Positions 8,176 to 16,788 of a stretch of DNA of 64,000 bases are shown in pieces (position 1 is the first letter of the stretch; each line of letters begins with the position of its first letter). This DNA comes from Brevundimonas sp. AJA228-03 (GTDB taxonomy: Bacteria > Pseudomonadota > Alphaproteobacteria > Caulobacterales > Caulobacteraceae): the NCBI RefSeq assembly GCF_017795885.1, contig NZ_CP059297.1, positions 2,361,001 to 2,425,000 on the forward strand. Direction: 5' to 3'. The position numbers were made by a program, and so were the translations under genes. The notes under the pieces were generated by a model. It did no database searches and was not told the DNA's origin. It worked only from the letters and a program-made list of their open reading frames with translations.

Positions 8176-8877
8176 TTACCCCGTCAGCCGCCTCAGGAAT
8201 GCCGGCGGGCGATAGGTGGAGCGGTTGACGACCACCCCGGCGATGCGGCCGCCGACCGCCTCGATCTCGTCGCGCAGGATCACGGGTTCGGCGGCCCCTG
8301 ACATTTCGCCTGCGACCACCAGGACGGTCGCATTCACGAACGGGGCCAGGGTGATCGACAGGTCGCTGCGGTCCGCGGCCGGTGCATCGATGATGATGGT
8401 GTCGGCGTGCCTGCGCATTGCATCCCAGTAGCGGTGGTCGGGAAGGGCCTCGACGCGCTGACCCGAGCGCAGCAGCTCGGCCCGGAACCGCGTGACCCAC
8501 AGACGCCCGCCCAGACAGGGTCGGGCCGTCATCAGGCGCGCCGGAGCGACCGGCTTGCGGTCGCGCCCGATCACCGGCGGGCTGACGGCATAGAAGCTGG
8601 AGCCGTCGGGCGAGGATGCCACTGCGGCCCCCAGACGCCCGAAGCGGTCCCGGTCGGCAGCGACCGCTTCCAGCTGACAAGGCTGGGTCAGGTCCGCGTC
8701 GATCAGCCAGACGGGCTTTCGCGCCCGCACGGCCGCCAGCCGGGCGAACTCGCGCGCGACGGTGGAGGCCCCCTCCCCGGTACTGGCGCAGGCGAACTGG
8801 AGGACCCGGCCGCGGTGGGCGGGAGCCGATCCCAGCGCGGCCCAGAGGCCCGCCATTTCGCTTGTGAGATCGACCAT
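8176..8877 (-). CDS. hfsB: HfsB-like P-loop ATPase, exopolysaccharide (holdfast) export
   Basis: A 233-residue CpsD/CapB-type ATPase domain, as found at the C-terminus of Wzc but here a separate polypeptide. The P-loop region reads ASTGEGAST: the lysine expected at residue 37 is alanine (codon at 8767-8769). Walker A' (WLIDADL) and Walker B (TIIIDAPA) are readable. The C-terminus has one tyrosine (STYRPPAF) and no tyrosine cluster, so autokinase activity of the Wzc kind is unlikely. It follows the HfsA-like gene by 48 bases, matching the hfsD-hfsA-hfsB set of Caulobacter holdfast synthesis; the symbol rests on that synteny. Confidence 0.7.
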   Translation of the reverse strand: MVDLTSEMAGLWAALGSAPAHRGRVLQFACASTGEGASTVAREFARLAAVRARKPVWLIDADLTQPCQLEAVAADRDRFGRLGAAVASSPDGSSFYAVSPPVIGRDRKPVAPARLMTARPCLGGRLWVTRFRAELLRSGQRVEALPDHRYWDAMRRHADTIIIDAPAADRSDLSITLAPFVNATVLVVAGEMSGAAEPVILRDEIEAVGGRIAGVVVNRSTYRPPAFLRRLTG

Positions 8878-8925
8878 CGAATCGGTTACGCGGTGACTGT
8901 CGGGGGAAAGGCTATCATGCCCCCT

Positions 8926-10389
8926 TCAGACCGCCTTCATCGGAGCCACGGCGAGGACCGGCATGTCCAGCGTCCGGCCGACGATCGCGGGGGTCGACAG
9001 ACCCCGGCGCGTGAACACCCGCAACAGGCCCACGCACAGCGCTGTAAAGCCCGCGAACAGGAAGGCGAGTACCATCAGCGGCAGCTTGAGGCTGGTGCCG
9101 CGTGTGGGGGCGGCGGCACGCTCGATCACCCGGACGTTGTCGGCCCCGGCGCGCACCAGACCGGCATCGGCGCGGCTCTGGGCCTCGCGCTGCTGGAAGT
9201 CGCGGATGTTGGCGGTCAGGACGTCGCGATTGGAGGCAAGCGTTGCATTTTCAGACTCCTCGCGCGTCATCTTCGCCTGACGGTCGAGGATTTCGGCCAG
9301 TTGGCGATTGACGGAAGAAAGCCGGGCCGCGAGCGAGTCCCGTTCGGCCCGGGTCGTGATCCGGGTCGTTTCCAGCTCGGTCCAGACCGGATTCGGCCCC
9401 AGACGTACCTCCTTGGCCCCGACCGTGGTGCCCGAGGCCACATAGGCCTGAAGCCCGGCGATCCGCGCCTCGATGTCCTGCACCGGCTGGCTGTCGGGTT
9501 GGTAGCGCGCCAGAAGCTGTTCCCGCTCGGTGCGCAGCTGCAGGATCTGGTCCTGGGCCGAGACATTGAGGTCCTGCTGCAGCGTCACTTCCGCCGGCGT
9601 AATGGCCTGTTGCGCCTCCAGGGTCTGAAGCCGCCGCGTCGCCTGGTTCAGCTGGTTCTCCACCGACAGCTTTTCGGTCAGGGTCGACTGATAGACCGCC
9701 GCCAGCGCCGTCTTGGTCGATGCGAAATCGCCGATGTCGTTTGACGCCAGAAAGGCCTCATAGGCCGCATCGACATCGGCCAGTTCGTCCTCGAACACCC
9801 GACGCTGTGACTGGATCGCGGACGTGGAGCGGTCCTGGAAGACCTCGCGCCGATAGATCAGATACTGGTCGAGAATGGCGTTCAGGATGCGGGCCGACCT
9901 GTCGGCGTCGTCGCTTTCGAAGCCCAGGCCGATGATCGCGCTCTGCGGCGTGGTCGAGATCATGAGACCGTCGTTGATGGCCTTGATCGCATCGCCTTCC
10001 TGCTTGGCAAGCGGGTCGGTCGAGACCTTGCCGGGCTTGTGGAAGAACTCCAGGCTGAGCGCGCGGACGGCACGCAGCTTGACCTCGCGGCTGCCGATGA
10101 TGTTGGCTTCGGCCTGGGCGACCTCACCGGGCGCGGGCGGCGTCGACTGACGGTCGCCCAGCCCCACGCGTGGCTGATAGACGTATTCCTGACCGGCCCC
10201 GACGAACAGGCTGGCCCCGGCGGTATAGGTCTTCTTCAGCGTCAGGACCACGCCGGCTCCGATGGCGAACAACACCAGGAAAATCACGATCATCAGCGCC
10301 AGCTCACGAAACAGCAGGCCGATGACGTCGAACACCCCGTAACGGGGGCGAGCCGAGACATAGGTCGTCGTGCTGGCCGTCGAACGCAT
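8926..10389 (-). CDS. hfsA: HfsA-like polysaccharide copolymerase (Wzc/Wzz domain)
   Basis: A 487-residue inner-membrane protein. TM1 covers about residues 31-51, a long periplasmic part contains a Wzz-type beginning (AGASLFVGAGQEYVYQP) and extended coiled coil (residues about 180-420, rich in E, Q, R and heptad leucines), and TM2 lies near residues 440-465. There is no cytoplasmic kinase domain; that function sits in the next gene. With the outer-membrane export lipoprotein encoded divergently it would form the trans-envelope channel for a secreted polysaccharide, in Caulobacterales probably the holdfast. Only 94 bases separate it from the divergent hfsD-like gene. Confidence 0.75.
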   Translation of the reverse strand: MRSTASTTTYVSARPRYGVFDVIGLLFRELALMIVIFLVLFAIGAGVVLTLKKTYTAGASLFVGAGQEYVYQPRVGLGDRQSTPPAPGEVAQAEANIIGSREVKLRAVRALSLEFFHKPGKVSTDPLAKQEGDAIKAINDGLMISTTPQSAIIGLGFESDDADRSARILNAILDQYLIYRREVFQDRSTSAIQSQRRVFEDELADVDAAYEAFLASNDIGDFASTKTALAAVYQSTLTEKLSVENQLNQATRRLQTLEAQQAITPAEVTLQQDLNVSAQDQILQLRTEREQLLARYQPDSQPVQDIEARIAGLQAYVASGTTVGAKEVRLGPNPVWTELETTRITTRAERDSLAARLSSVNRQLAEILDRQAKMTREESENATLASNRDVLTANIRDFQQREAQSRADAGLVRAGADNVRVIERAAAPTRGTSLKLPLMVLAFLFAGFTALCVGLLRVFTRRGLSTPAIVGRTLDMPVLAVAPMKAV

Positions 10390-10444
10390 GGGAAAAAGCG
10401 AATCCGTGGAATCGTAAACAAGGTTAATCCTTCAACCGTCGGCG

Positions 10445-10459
10445 TTAACCACTGGTTAC
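10445..10459. promoter_or_regulatory. CtrA-like binding site in the hfsA/hfsD divergent spacer
   Basis: TTAA at 10445-10448, seven bases, then TTAC at 10456-10459 matches the CtrA consensus TTAA-N7-TTAA in seven of eight positions. It sits 25 bases before the hfsD-like start codon and 56 bases from the hfsA-like start, inside the shared promoter region, with a second TTAA at about 10423. CtrA is the Caulobacter cell-cycle master regulator; its use here is inferred from the match and position. Confidence 0.45.
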
Positions 10460-10483
10460 CCATGATCGGCGAGGGTCGGCTTC

Positions 10484-11209
10484 ATGCTTCATCGGCGACA
10501 GATTCTGTGGACCCTGGGCGCGGCAGTGGTCGCCGCGTCGACGGCAGGCTGTGCCAGCGGCCAGAGCGGTCCGCCGTCAAGCCGCGTGCAGACGTCCGGC
10601 TTTCCCGCCATCGCCTTCGCCGACTGGACCGACGCGGAGCCTGAATACCTCCTCTATCCCGGAGACGAGATCGAGGTTGCGACGCCGACCGCGACCGAAC
10701 TGACCCGCACCATCAAGGTCGGACCCGACGGGCGGATCGCCCTGCCCCTGATCGGTCAGGCCATGGCGGCAGACCGGACGCTGGCGGAACTGGAATACCA
10801 GTTGTCCAGTGCCTACGCCTCACAACTGGTCCGGCCGATGGTCGAGGTGACGCTGAAGACGGCGGGACCTGTGAAGGTCTGGGTGGCCGGCGAGGTGCGG
10901 ACGCCCGGCGTCTATGACATGAACGGCGACATGGACGCCTATCAGGCGATCGTCCAGGCCGGTGACTTCCTGGCCGGTGCCAAGCCCCAGCAGGTGGCGC
11001 TGATCCGGCGCGGACCGGGCGGCATCCGGATGATGCGTGTCGTGGACCTGAGGCCCCGTCGCGGCGAGGTCGTGGCCCTGCGGCGCGGCGACATCCTGTT
11101 CGTGCCACGCTCGACCCTGGGCGAACTGGCCAACTTCTTCACCCAGGTGCGGGCGGCTCTTCCGGTCGGCTTCAACTACTCGATCAACGGGCAGTATCAG
11201 CAGTTTTAG
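10484..11209 (+). CDS. hfsD: HfsD-like outer-membrane polysaccharide export lipoprotein (Wza family)
   Basis: A 241-residue secreted lipoprotein: basic start MLHRRQ, hydrophobic core and lipobox TAGC with C23. A poly-export domain follows (YLLYPGDEIEVATPT, IKVGPDGRIALPLIGQ), then a SLBB-like domain beginning VWVAGEVRTPGVYDM and ending with RRGDILFVPRS. Wza-type proteins form the outer-membrane pore for polysaccharide. It is divergent from the HfsA-like gene, together giving a complete export channel. The direction of synthesis genes elsewhere is unknown because no glycosyltransferase lies in the window. Confidence 0.78.
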   Translation: MLHRRQILWTLGAAVVAASTAGCASGQSGPPSSRVQTSGFPAIAFADWTDAEPEYLLYPGDEIEVATPTATELTRTIKVGPDGRIALPLIGQAMAADRTLAELEYQLSSAYASQLVRPMVEVTLKTAGPVKVWVAGEVRTPGVYDMNGDMDAYQAIVQAGDFLAGAKPQQVALIRRGPGGIRMMRVVDLRPRRGEVVALRRGDILFVPRSTLGELANFFTQVRAALPVGFNYSINGQYQQF

Positions 11210-11269
11210 GCTGTGAGACCGCAAATGGAGTGCTGGCGACCCGGTCCACCGGGCAGCCACCCGCCCCCC

Positions 11270-12127
<858 letters not shown>

Positions 12128-12207
12128 GAGGCTTGGCTCCCGGTTGGTTTCAATAGAAAACGCTTCGAACGCCAATGACACAGATTCCGCACAGGAGGGA
12201 AAGACCC

Positions 12208-13044
12208 ATGTCGGCCTTCGAGATCACCCGTGACGGTGCCGTCGCCCAACTGAAGCTCTCGCGGCCCGAGGCGTCCAACGCCCTGGACCTGTCGTTCTGG
12301 CGGGATTTCGGACCTGCCCTGAGGGCGCTGGATGCGACGGGCGAGGTCCGCGCCCTGGTCATCTCCGGCGAGGGCCGCAACTTCTGTGCGGGCATGGACA
12401 TCTCCGTCTTCTCGTGCGGGGCCATTATGAAGACGGACACGGCGGCGGAGCGCCAGGCCTTTCATCAGGCTGCGCGCGAGTTGCAGGACACCCTCACCAT
12501 GATCGAGCGGGTGCGGTTTCCGGTCATTGCGGCCGTCCAGGGGGCCTGCGTCGGGGCCGGCCTCGACCTTGTCGCCGCCTGTGATCTGCGGCTGGCGGCG
12601 GTCGGGGCGTATTTCCGCATCGAGGAGATCAATATCGGCATGATGGCCGACGTCGGCAGCCTGCAGCGGCTCCCGTATGTCCTGCCCGAGGCGGTGGTTC
12701 GCGAACTGGCCTATCTGGGCACATCCCTGAGCGCCGAACGGGCCGAGCGGCTGGGCTTCGTCAATGCAGTCCTGCCGGACTCCGGGGCGTTGGCGGCCGC
12801 GGCGCTGGAGATGGCGCTGGCCATCGCCGCCAAGGCCCCGCTGGCGATCTCGGGCTCAAAGGCTGCGGTCACCTATGCGCGGGACCACACGGTCGCCGAG
12901 GGGCTGGAGTGGGCCGCCGTGATGCAGGGGTCGATCTGGAACACGGCGGACATCCTGGCCGCCATCCAGGCACGCATGATGCGGACCTCCGCCGAATTCG
13001 CCCCACTCGCACCTCTTGCCGGCTTCGGCACGGCGGCAGACTGA
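12208..13044 (+). CDS. Crotonase family, delta(3,5)-delta(2,4)-dienoyl-CoA isomerase-like
   Basis: A 278-residue crotonase. The oxyanion hole segments are NFCAGMD and CVGAGLDLVAACDLRLA. The three acids that distinguish dienoyl-CoA isomerases from plain enoyl-CoA hydratases seem present: the aspartate of CDLR, a glutamate in RIEEIN, and the aspartate of MMADVGSLQRLP, a segment close to mammalian ECH1. This enzyme shifts double bonds during oxidation of odd-position unsaturated fatty acids. The start at 12208 has a strong AGGAGGG ribosome binding site; it is divergent from the SDR gene. Confidence 0.82.
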   Translation: MSAFEITRDGAVAQLKLSRPEASNALDLSFWRDFGPALRALDATGEVRALVISGEGRNFCAGMDISVFSCGAIMKTDTAAERQAFHQAARELQDTLTMIERVRFPVIAAVQGACVGAGLDLVAACDLRLAAVGAYFRIEEINIGMMADVGSLQRLPYVLPEAVVRELAYLGTSLSAERAERLGFVNAVLPDSGALAAAALEMALAIAAKAPLAISGSKAAVTYARDHTVAEGLEWAAVMQGSIWNTADILAAIQARMMRTSAEFAPLAPLAGFGTAAD

Positions 13045-13163
13045 CTCTCCATCCCCGGTTCGGCTTTGGCATAATGAGTCTGTGCGTGGCGACGTCTTTG
13101 GCCCCTGAATGGAACGACGTAGGCCGCTGCCGGCCTCTGCTGGCCAGGACCTGACATTCCAGG

Positions 13164-13412
13164 ATGGACCGCAAGACCATAAGGTCGAAACCTGTCGCCG
13201 TGGCCGCGGCCTTGTTGACCACCGCCTGTTCGACCTTGGGGGTCCGTTCCGGTGCCGGGGAGCCCGCCTTTACCGGTGTCGCCCGGATCGGCGTCCTCCG
13301 GATCCGGACCTGGGGTCAGCGGCTGGGTCAGCCGGGGTGACCCTGTCGTGTGGTTCTGCCGCCCGCGCGACGCCATGCGGTCGCCGTGCGGGTCATCCGC
13401 CCGGATGGTTGA
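13164..13412 (+). pseudogene. Remnant of a SOUL-family haem-binding lipoprotein
   Basis: An ATG at 13164 opens a 58-codon frame with a lipoprotein signal ending TTACS, then VRSGAGEPAF and VARIGVLRIRTWG, which resembles the start of SOUL/HBP haem-binding lipoproteins of Caulobacterales. It stops at 13338-13340. In a second frame GDPVVWF (about 13336-13356) and, after a further frame change, ARRHAVAVRV ending at 13412 match the normal C-terminus of that family (a GEPVAWF-like motif followed by an RRNEVAVPV-like end). About 120-140 central residues are missing. It occupies most of the 395-base space between the crotonase and Sel1-like genes. Confidence 0.6.
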
Positions 13413-13439
13413 GACCCGGCGGCTGATGTCGCCGGGACA

Positions 13440-13751
13440 TCAGGCCGCGAGACGGACCACGCCAGCGTCGATATAGCGGCGGGCGGCGCGCTGGGCTTCG
13501 GCGATCTCGTCGCGTTCCATCTCTTCGGACATCTCGCGGCGATAGACCCGGGCTTCGATCGAGCCCTTCATGGCCGCCAGATTGAAGATCATATGGGCCG
13601 AGACCCTGTCCATCGGGCACCCCCCCGATCCGGACGAATACATCATGCCCAGACGGAACAGAGCGTCACCGTCCATGTCGGGGGTCGGCAGGGGCAGCGG
13701 GGCCGCCTCGACCGTGTCGATCAGTTCCGGCGCGGTTTCTTGCGCGTTCAT
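13440..13751 (-). CDS. Small Sel1-like repeat protein
   Basis: A 103-residue protein without a signal peptide. Residues about 28-90 form one Sel1/TPR-like unit (FRLGMMYSSGSGGCPMDRV, then HMIFNLAAMKGSIEARVYR) followed by a basic and acidic helix EEMERDEIAEAQRAARRYI. Sel1 repeats mediate protein contacts in signalling and cell-cycle proteins; nothing in the sequence names the partner. The ATG at 13751 has AAAGGA upstream. The upstream promoter region (13752-13900) is much more AT-rich than its surroundings. Confidence 0.75.
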   Translation of the reverse strand: MNAQETAPELIDTVEAAPLPLPTPDMDGDALFRLGMMYSSGSGGCPMDRVSAHMIFNLAAMKGSIEARVYRREMSEEMERDEIAEAQRAARRYIDAGVVRLAA

Positions 13752-13937
13752 CACCGTATCCTTTGCGATGGGAGATGTCCGTTCTGGACCCGCCCTTCGA
13801 TACGCGATCAAATACCTCCGGTTTGAAGTTAAAGTTAACAGCGCCAAGTGCCGCAGAATCTTTTATGTAAAAGGGATATGAATACTGTCCGGGTTGTTCA
13901 GACCTGAGAAATACACTGTAAATCTCTGATTCAGACT

Positions 13938-14657
13938 CTATCGGCCCCGTTGGCCGAACAGAACCTTGCGCGCCGCCTCTGCCGCCTTGCCGGATGCGGC
14001 CAGATTGCTGCGCAGTGCATCGCCGACGGCGCGGCCCTTGATCACCGCAGGGCGCGCGCCCACGCGGGCCAGCCAGGCCTTCAGGTTGGGGAACTCGTCC
14101 ATGTTCTGCCCCTGATGCTCCGGCAGGATCCAGGGCCAGGCCGCCATATCGGCGATGGAATAGTCGCCCGCCAGATAGTCGCGATCCGCCAGCCGACGGT
14201 CCATGACGCCATACAGACGATGCGTTTCGTCGGTGTAGCGGCGCACGCCATAGGCGATCTGGCGCTGGTCCTTGATGATCGCGGGGGCATATTGGCGGAA
14301 GTGGTGCGTCTGACCCGCCATCGGCCCCAGGCCGCCGACCTGCCAGAACAGCCACTGATCGACCTCGGTGCGGGCCCGGATATCGGTCGGATAGAACTGG
14401 CCCGACTTGTTGGCCAGATACTGCAGGATCGCCCCGCTCTCGAAGATCGACAGCGGCTGGCCATCGGGACCGTCCGGATCGACGATGGCGGGCATGCGGC
14501 CATTGGGGCTGATGGCCTGGAACTCCGGCGTGAACTGTTCGCCGGTGCCGATGTTCACGGCCTTGACCTCATAGGGCAGCCCCATTTCCTCCAGGGCGAT
14601 GGAGACCTTCCAGCCGTTGGGCGTGGGCCAGTACCAGAGCTGGATCGGGTTGGTCAT
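13938..14657 (-). CDS. Glutathione S-transferase family protein (YfcG/YghU-like)
   Basis: A 239-residue cytosolic protein. The N-terminal thioredoxin-like domain starts IQLWYWPTPNGWKVSIALEE, with NGRMPAIVDPDG and the glutathione-contact ESGAILQYLA. The helical C-terminal domain has DYSIADMAAWPWI. The pattern of threonine/asparagine near the N-terminus instead of a catalytic cysteine or tyrosine fits the Nu-class YfcG/YghU disulfide-bond reductases. It is divergent from the RcnB-like gene, with a 160-base spacer. Confidence 0.88.
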   Translation of the reverse strand: MTNPIQLWYWPTPNGWKVSIALEEMGLPYEVKAVNIGTGEQFTPEFQAISPNGRMPAIVDPDGPDGQPLSIFESGAILQYLANKSGQFYPTDIRARTEVDQWLFWQVGGLGPMAGQTHHFRQYAPAIIKDQRQIAYGVRRYTDETHRLYGVMDRRLADRDYLAGDYSIADMAAWPWILPEHQGQNMDEFPNLKAWLARVGARPAVIKGRAVGDALRSNLAASGKAAEAARKVLFGQRGR

Positions 14658-14817
14658 GCAGAGTCTCCGGAACAGGGGGGGCCGCGTCCGATGCGGGCCC
14701 CTGATCTGGGTCGCGGCATGGCCTGCCGCAAGCGATCCGGGTCGTTCAGCCAGCGTTCATGGTGGAAGCGCGACCGTGAGGACGAGCCGCCGGGATCGGC
14801 GTGCGGGAAACCATGAG

Positions 14818-15903
14818 ATGAAATCGTCCGTTACGGCCTTTGCCGCCCTCGCCGCCCTGGCCTTGCCCGCCAGCCTGTCGACCATGGCCCATGCCCAGGA
14901 GGAACTGACCGCCGATGCCCGGCCCGAAAGACTTCCGGCCGAGGTCTTCATCCCTGCGCCGCCCGAGGCTCCGCAGGAGCGTCGCGGTGACGGCGACCGC
15001 GCCAGGGGCGGTGGCCAGGATCGGGGAGACCAGACCCGGGACCGCGGCGATCGAGGCCGTGGCGATGGCGGTGGTCGGGACCAGGGCGACCAGTCACGCG
15101 ACCGCGGTGGTCGCGGCGGGAACGACGGCGGAGGCTGGAGCCCGCCGCAGCCGCCGGTCATCCTTGCGCCGCCTCCGCCTGAACCCTCGATCCAGCAGGA
15201 CAATCGTGGTCGCGGCGGCCGGGATCGCGATGAGTGGGGCCAGGGCGGCGAGGGACAAGGCGGCTGGAACGGTGGCGGCCAGTGGAACGGCGGCGACCAG
15301 AATCGCGGGGATCGGGATCGCGGGGATCGCGACCGAAACGGCCAGGATCGGGATCGCGGCAATGGCGGACGCTGGAACAGTGGCGGCAACAACGGTCAGG
15401 ACTGGAACCGGGATCGCGACCGGGATCGCAACGGCGGCTGGAATGGCGGTTGGAACGGCAACAACGGTCAGGACTGGAACCGGGATCGCCATGGCGGCGG
15501 TCGGAACTGGAACAACGACCGCAACGGCCGACGCGACTATGGCGGCTTCAGCAACCGCTGGAACCAGTACGACTGGCGTCGCAACTGGAACCGGGGCCGG
15601 TCCAGAGATTGGTGGCGGAACGACCGGTCGTTCCGGGACTTCAACGGGGTCCGGTTCGGCTTCTACTTTGCGCCGAACTACGGCTACTACTCGGTGCCGA
15701 GAAGCTACTATGGCCAGCGCTACTACGTCGGATCCTACCTGCCGTCGATCTTCTGGCGCTACCAGCTGAACGACTACCGGACCTATGGTCTGGGCTATCC
15801 GCCCCCCGGAACCCGGTGGGTGCTGGTCGATACGACGATCTATCTGATCGACAGCTACGACGGCTACATCATCGACGCCATCTACGACGCCTGGCGCTGG
15901 TAG
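14818..15903 (+). CDS. Secreted RcnB-domain protein with a long Arg/Gly/Asn/Asp-rich repeat region
   Basis: A 361-residue exported protein. A signal peptide ends MAHAQEE near residue 25. Residues about 50-250 are low complexity, dominated by G, R, D, N, Q and W in short units such as RDRGDRG and GQDWNRDRD. The last 100 residues are aromatic rich and end with an RcnB-type domain (GYPPPGTRWVLVDTTIYLID then GYIIDAIYDAW). RcnB is a periplasmic protein of nickel/cobalt homeostasis, but many family members have unknown roles, so metal handling is only suggested. Internal DNA repeats show the region expands by duplication. Confidence 0.75.
   Translation: MKSSVTAFAALAALALPASLSTMAHAQEELTADARPERLPAEVFIPAPPEAPQERRGDGDRARGGGQDRGDQTRDRGDRGRGDGGGRDQGDQSRDRGGRGGNDGGGWSPPQPPVILAPPPPEPSIQQDNRGRGGRDRDEWGQGGEGQGGWNGGGQWNGGDQNRGDRDRGDRDRNGQDRDRGNGGRWNSGGNNGQDWNRDRDRDRNGGWNGGWNGNNGQDWNRDRHGGGRNWNNDRNGRRDYGGFSNRWNQYDWRRNWNRGRSRDWWRNDRSFRDFNGVRFGFYFAPNYGYYSVPRSYYGQRYYVGSYLPSIFWRYQLNDYRTYGLGYPPPGTRWVLVDTTIYLIDSYDGYIIDAIYDAWRW
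15385..15489 (+). repeat. Two identical 33-base direct repeats inside the RcnB-like gene
   Basis: Bases 15385-15417 and 15457-15489 are identical and in the same reading frame, both encoding GNNGQDWNRDR. The 39-base spacer is itself a degenerate version of the unit. This explains the length of the low-complexity segment and predicts length polymorphism. Confidence 0.85.
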
Positions 15904-15911
15904 ATCGAAGC

Positions 15912-15939
15912 CCCCCGCGCCGTTCCGACGGCGCGGGGG
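15912..15939 (+). terminator. Terminator hairpin after the RcnB-like gene
   Basis: A perfect 12-bp stem (CCCCCGCGCCGT with ACGGCGCGGGGG) closes a four-base TCCG loop 8 bases after the stop codon. No uridine tract follows, so termination may be partly factor dependent, but the stem is very stable and well placed. Confidence 0.7.
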
Positions 15940-15993
15940 TGGTCGGCGTCACCGCGCAGGCTGCAAGAGACCCCGCCCGCGCCAGGCCGGGGA

Positions 15994-16326
15994 TCATCCG
16001 CATCGGACCTGCTCAACGAGACCGCTCTGTTCATTGTAGAAGATGTTCAGCCGGTAGGGCGAGAAGTCCATCGTCACCGGACAGGTGGTGCACACCACGC
16101 GACGGCTGACGACCTCGACCGGCACTGGGATTTCAGTCCTGGGGCGCCCGACCAAGTACTGGAGGTCGGCCGCCTTGCAGAGGTCCTCCGATCCATCCGG
16201 CATGTGGGTGCCGACCGGCGGGTTGGCCTCGGCCTCCTCGACGATCGCGGGGGCGTCGGGTGCCGGGACGGGCGTGGACGAGCACGCCGCCAGCATCAGC
16301 GCGCCGATCAGGCCGCCTTTTCCCAG
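15994..16326 (-). CDS. Peptidase inhibitor I78-like lipoprotein
   Basis: The frame encodes a lipoprotein signal (LIGALMLAAC with the cysteine followed by SSTP) and a small C-terminal domain: CKAADLQYLVGRP, then SRRVVCTTCPVTMDF, then RLNIFYNE and VEQVRCG. This matches the I78 potato-inhibitor-like family, whose bacterial members inhibit serine peptidases or only share the fold. The start is unclear: the first ATG (16296) would leave almost no signal peptide, and a CTG at 16326, overlapping the end of holC, gives a plausible 110-residue lipoprotein. It lies directly downstream of holC and pepA. Confidence 0.65.
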   Translation of the reverse strand: MGKGGLIGALMLAACSSTPVPAPDAPAIVEEAEANPPVGTHMPDGSEDLCKAADLQYLVGRPRTEIPVPVEVVSRRVVCTTCPVTMDFSPYRLNIFYNEQSGLVEQVRCG

Positions 16327-16757
16327 CGCCCCTCGTCCGATTGTTTCCAGTAGGCCAGATTGGCCCCCTGCCCCTTCAGCGCCTTCCAGCGTTCCCGCGC
16401 ACCCTGCAGCGCCGTCTCGTCGCGTCCGTCGAAAATGATGAAGCATCGTTCGAACTCCTCGGTGACGGTCATATCCGACCCATCGACAATGAACAGCGCC
16501 TGGGACGCGTTGGGGTTCTCATGTCCGGCGGTCAGCAGGATGGGCTGGCGCGCGGCGTGCGGCTGGTCGGCAAGGCCATGGGCCAGAAAGGTGTCGTCGC
16601 GCCACGACCACAGCCGTTCGTCGATCTCCGCCCGCTGATCCGCATCGGCGACCCGAACCCGCGCGCGCCACCCGCGTTGCAGCGTCCGGTCCAGCAGTTC
16701 GGGCAGGACCTGATCCAGCGTGGATCGCTCCAGGTGATAGAACCAGATCTCGCCCAT
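16308..16757 (-). CDS. holC: DNA polymerase III subunit chi
   Basis: A 149-residue protein starting MGEIWFYHLE, the usual start of alphaproteobacterial chi, with LLDRTLQRGWRARV, ERLWSWRDDTFLAHGLA, QPILLTAGHENPNAS and ERCFIIFDG. Chi links the clamp loader (through psi, if present) to single-stranded DNA-binding protein. The start ATG at 16757 is chosen over one 24 bases upstream for homology. It sits 31 bases downstream of pepA, a common arrangement, and its 3' end overlaps the I78-like lipoprotein gene. Confidence 0.9.
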   Translation of the reverse strand: MGEIWFYHLERSTLDQVLPELLDRTLQRGWRARVRVADADQRAEIDERLWSWRDDTFLAHGLADQPHAARQPILLTAGHENPNASQALFIVDGSDMTVTEEFERCFIIFDGRDETALQGARERWKALKGQGANLAYWKQSDEGRWEKAA

Positions 16758-16788
16758 TGCGCTCGTCCCGGGGCCGTCCACCAGGGCC

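Noticed and set aside
14757..15392. A 211-codon proline/serine-rich minus-strand frame opposite the RcnB-like gene
   Set aside because: It is the antisense of the repeat tract, with arginine-rich units turned into SRPP-like units; no start signal or domain.
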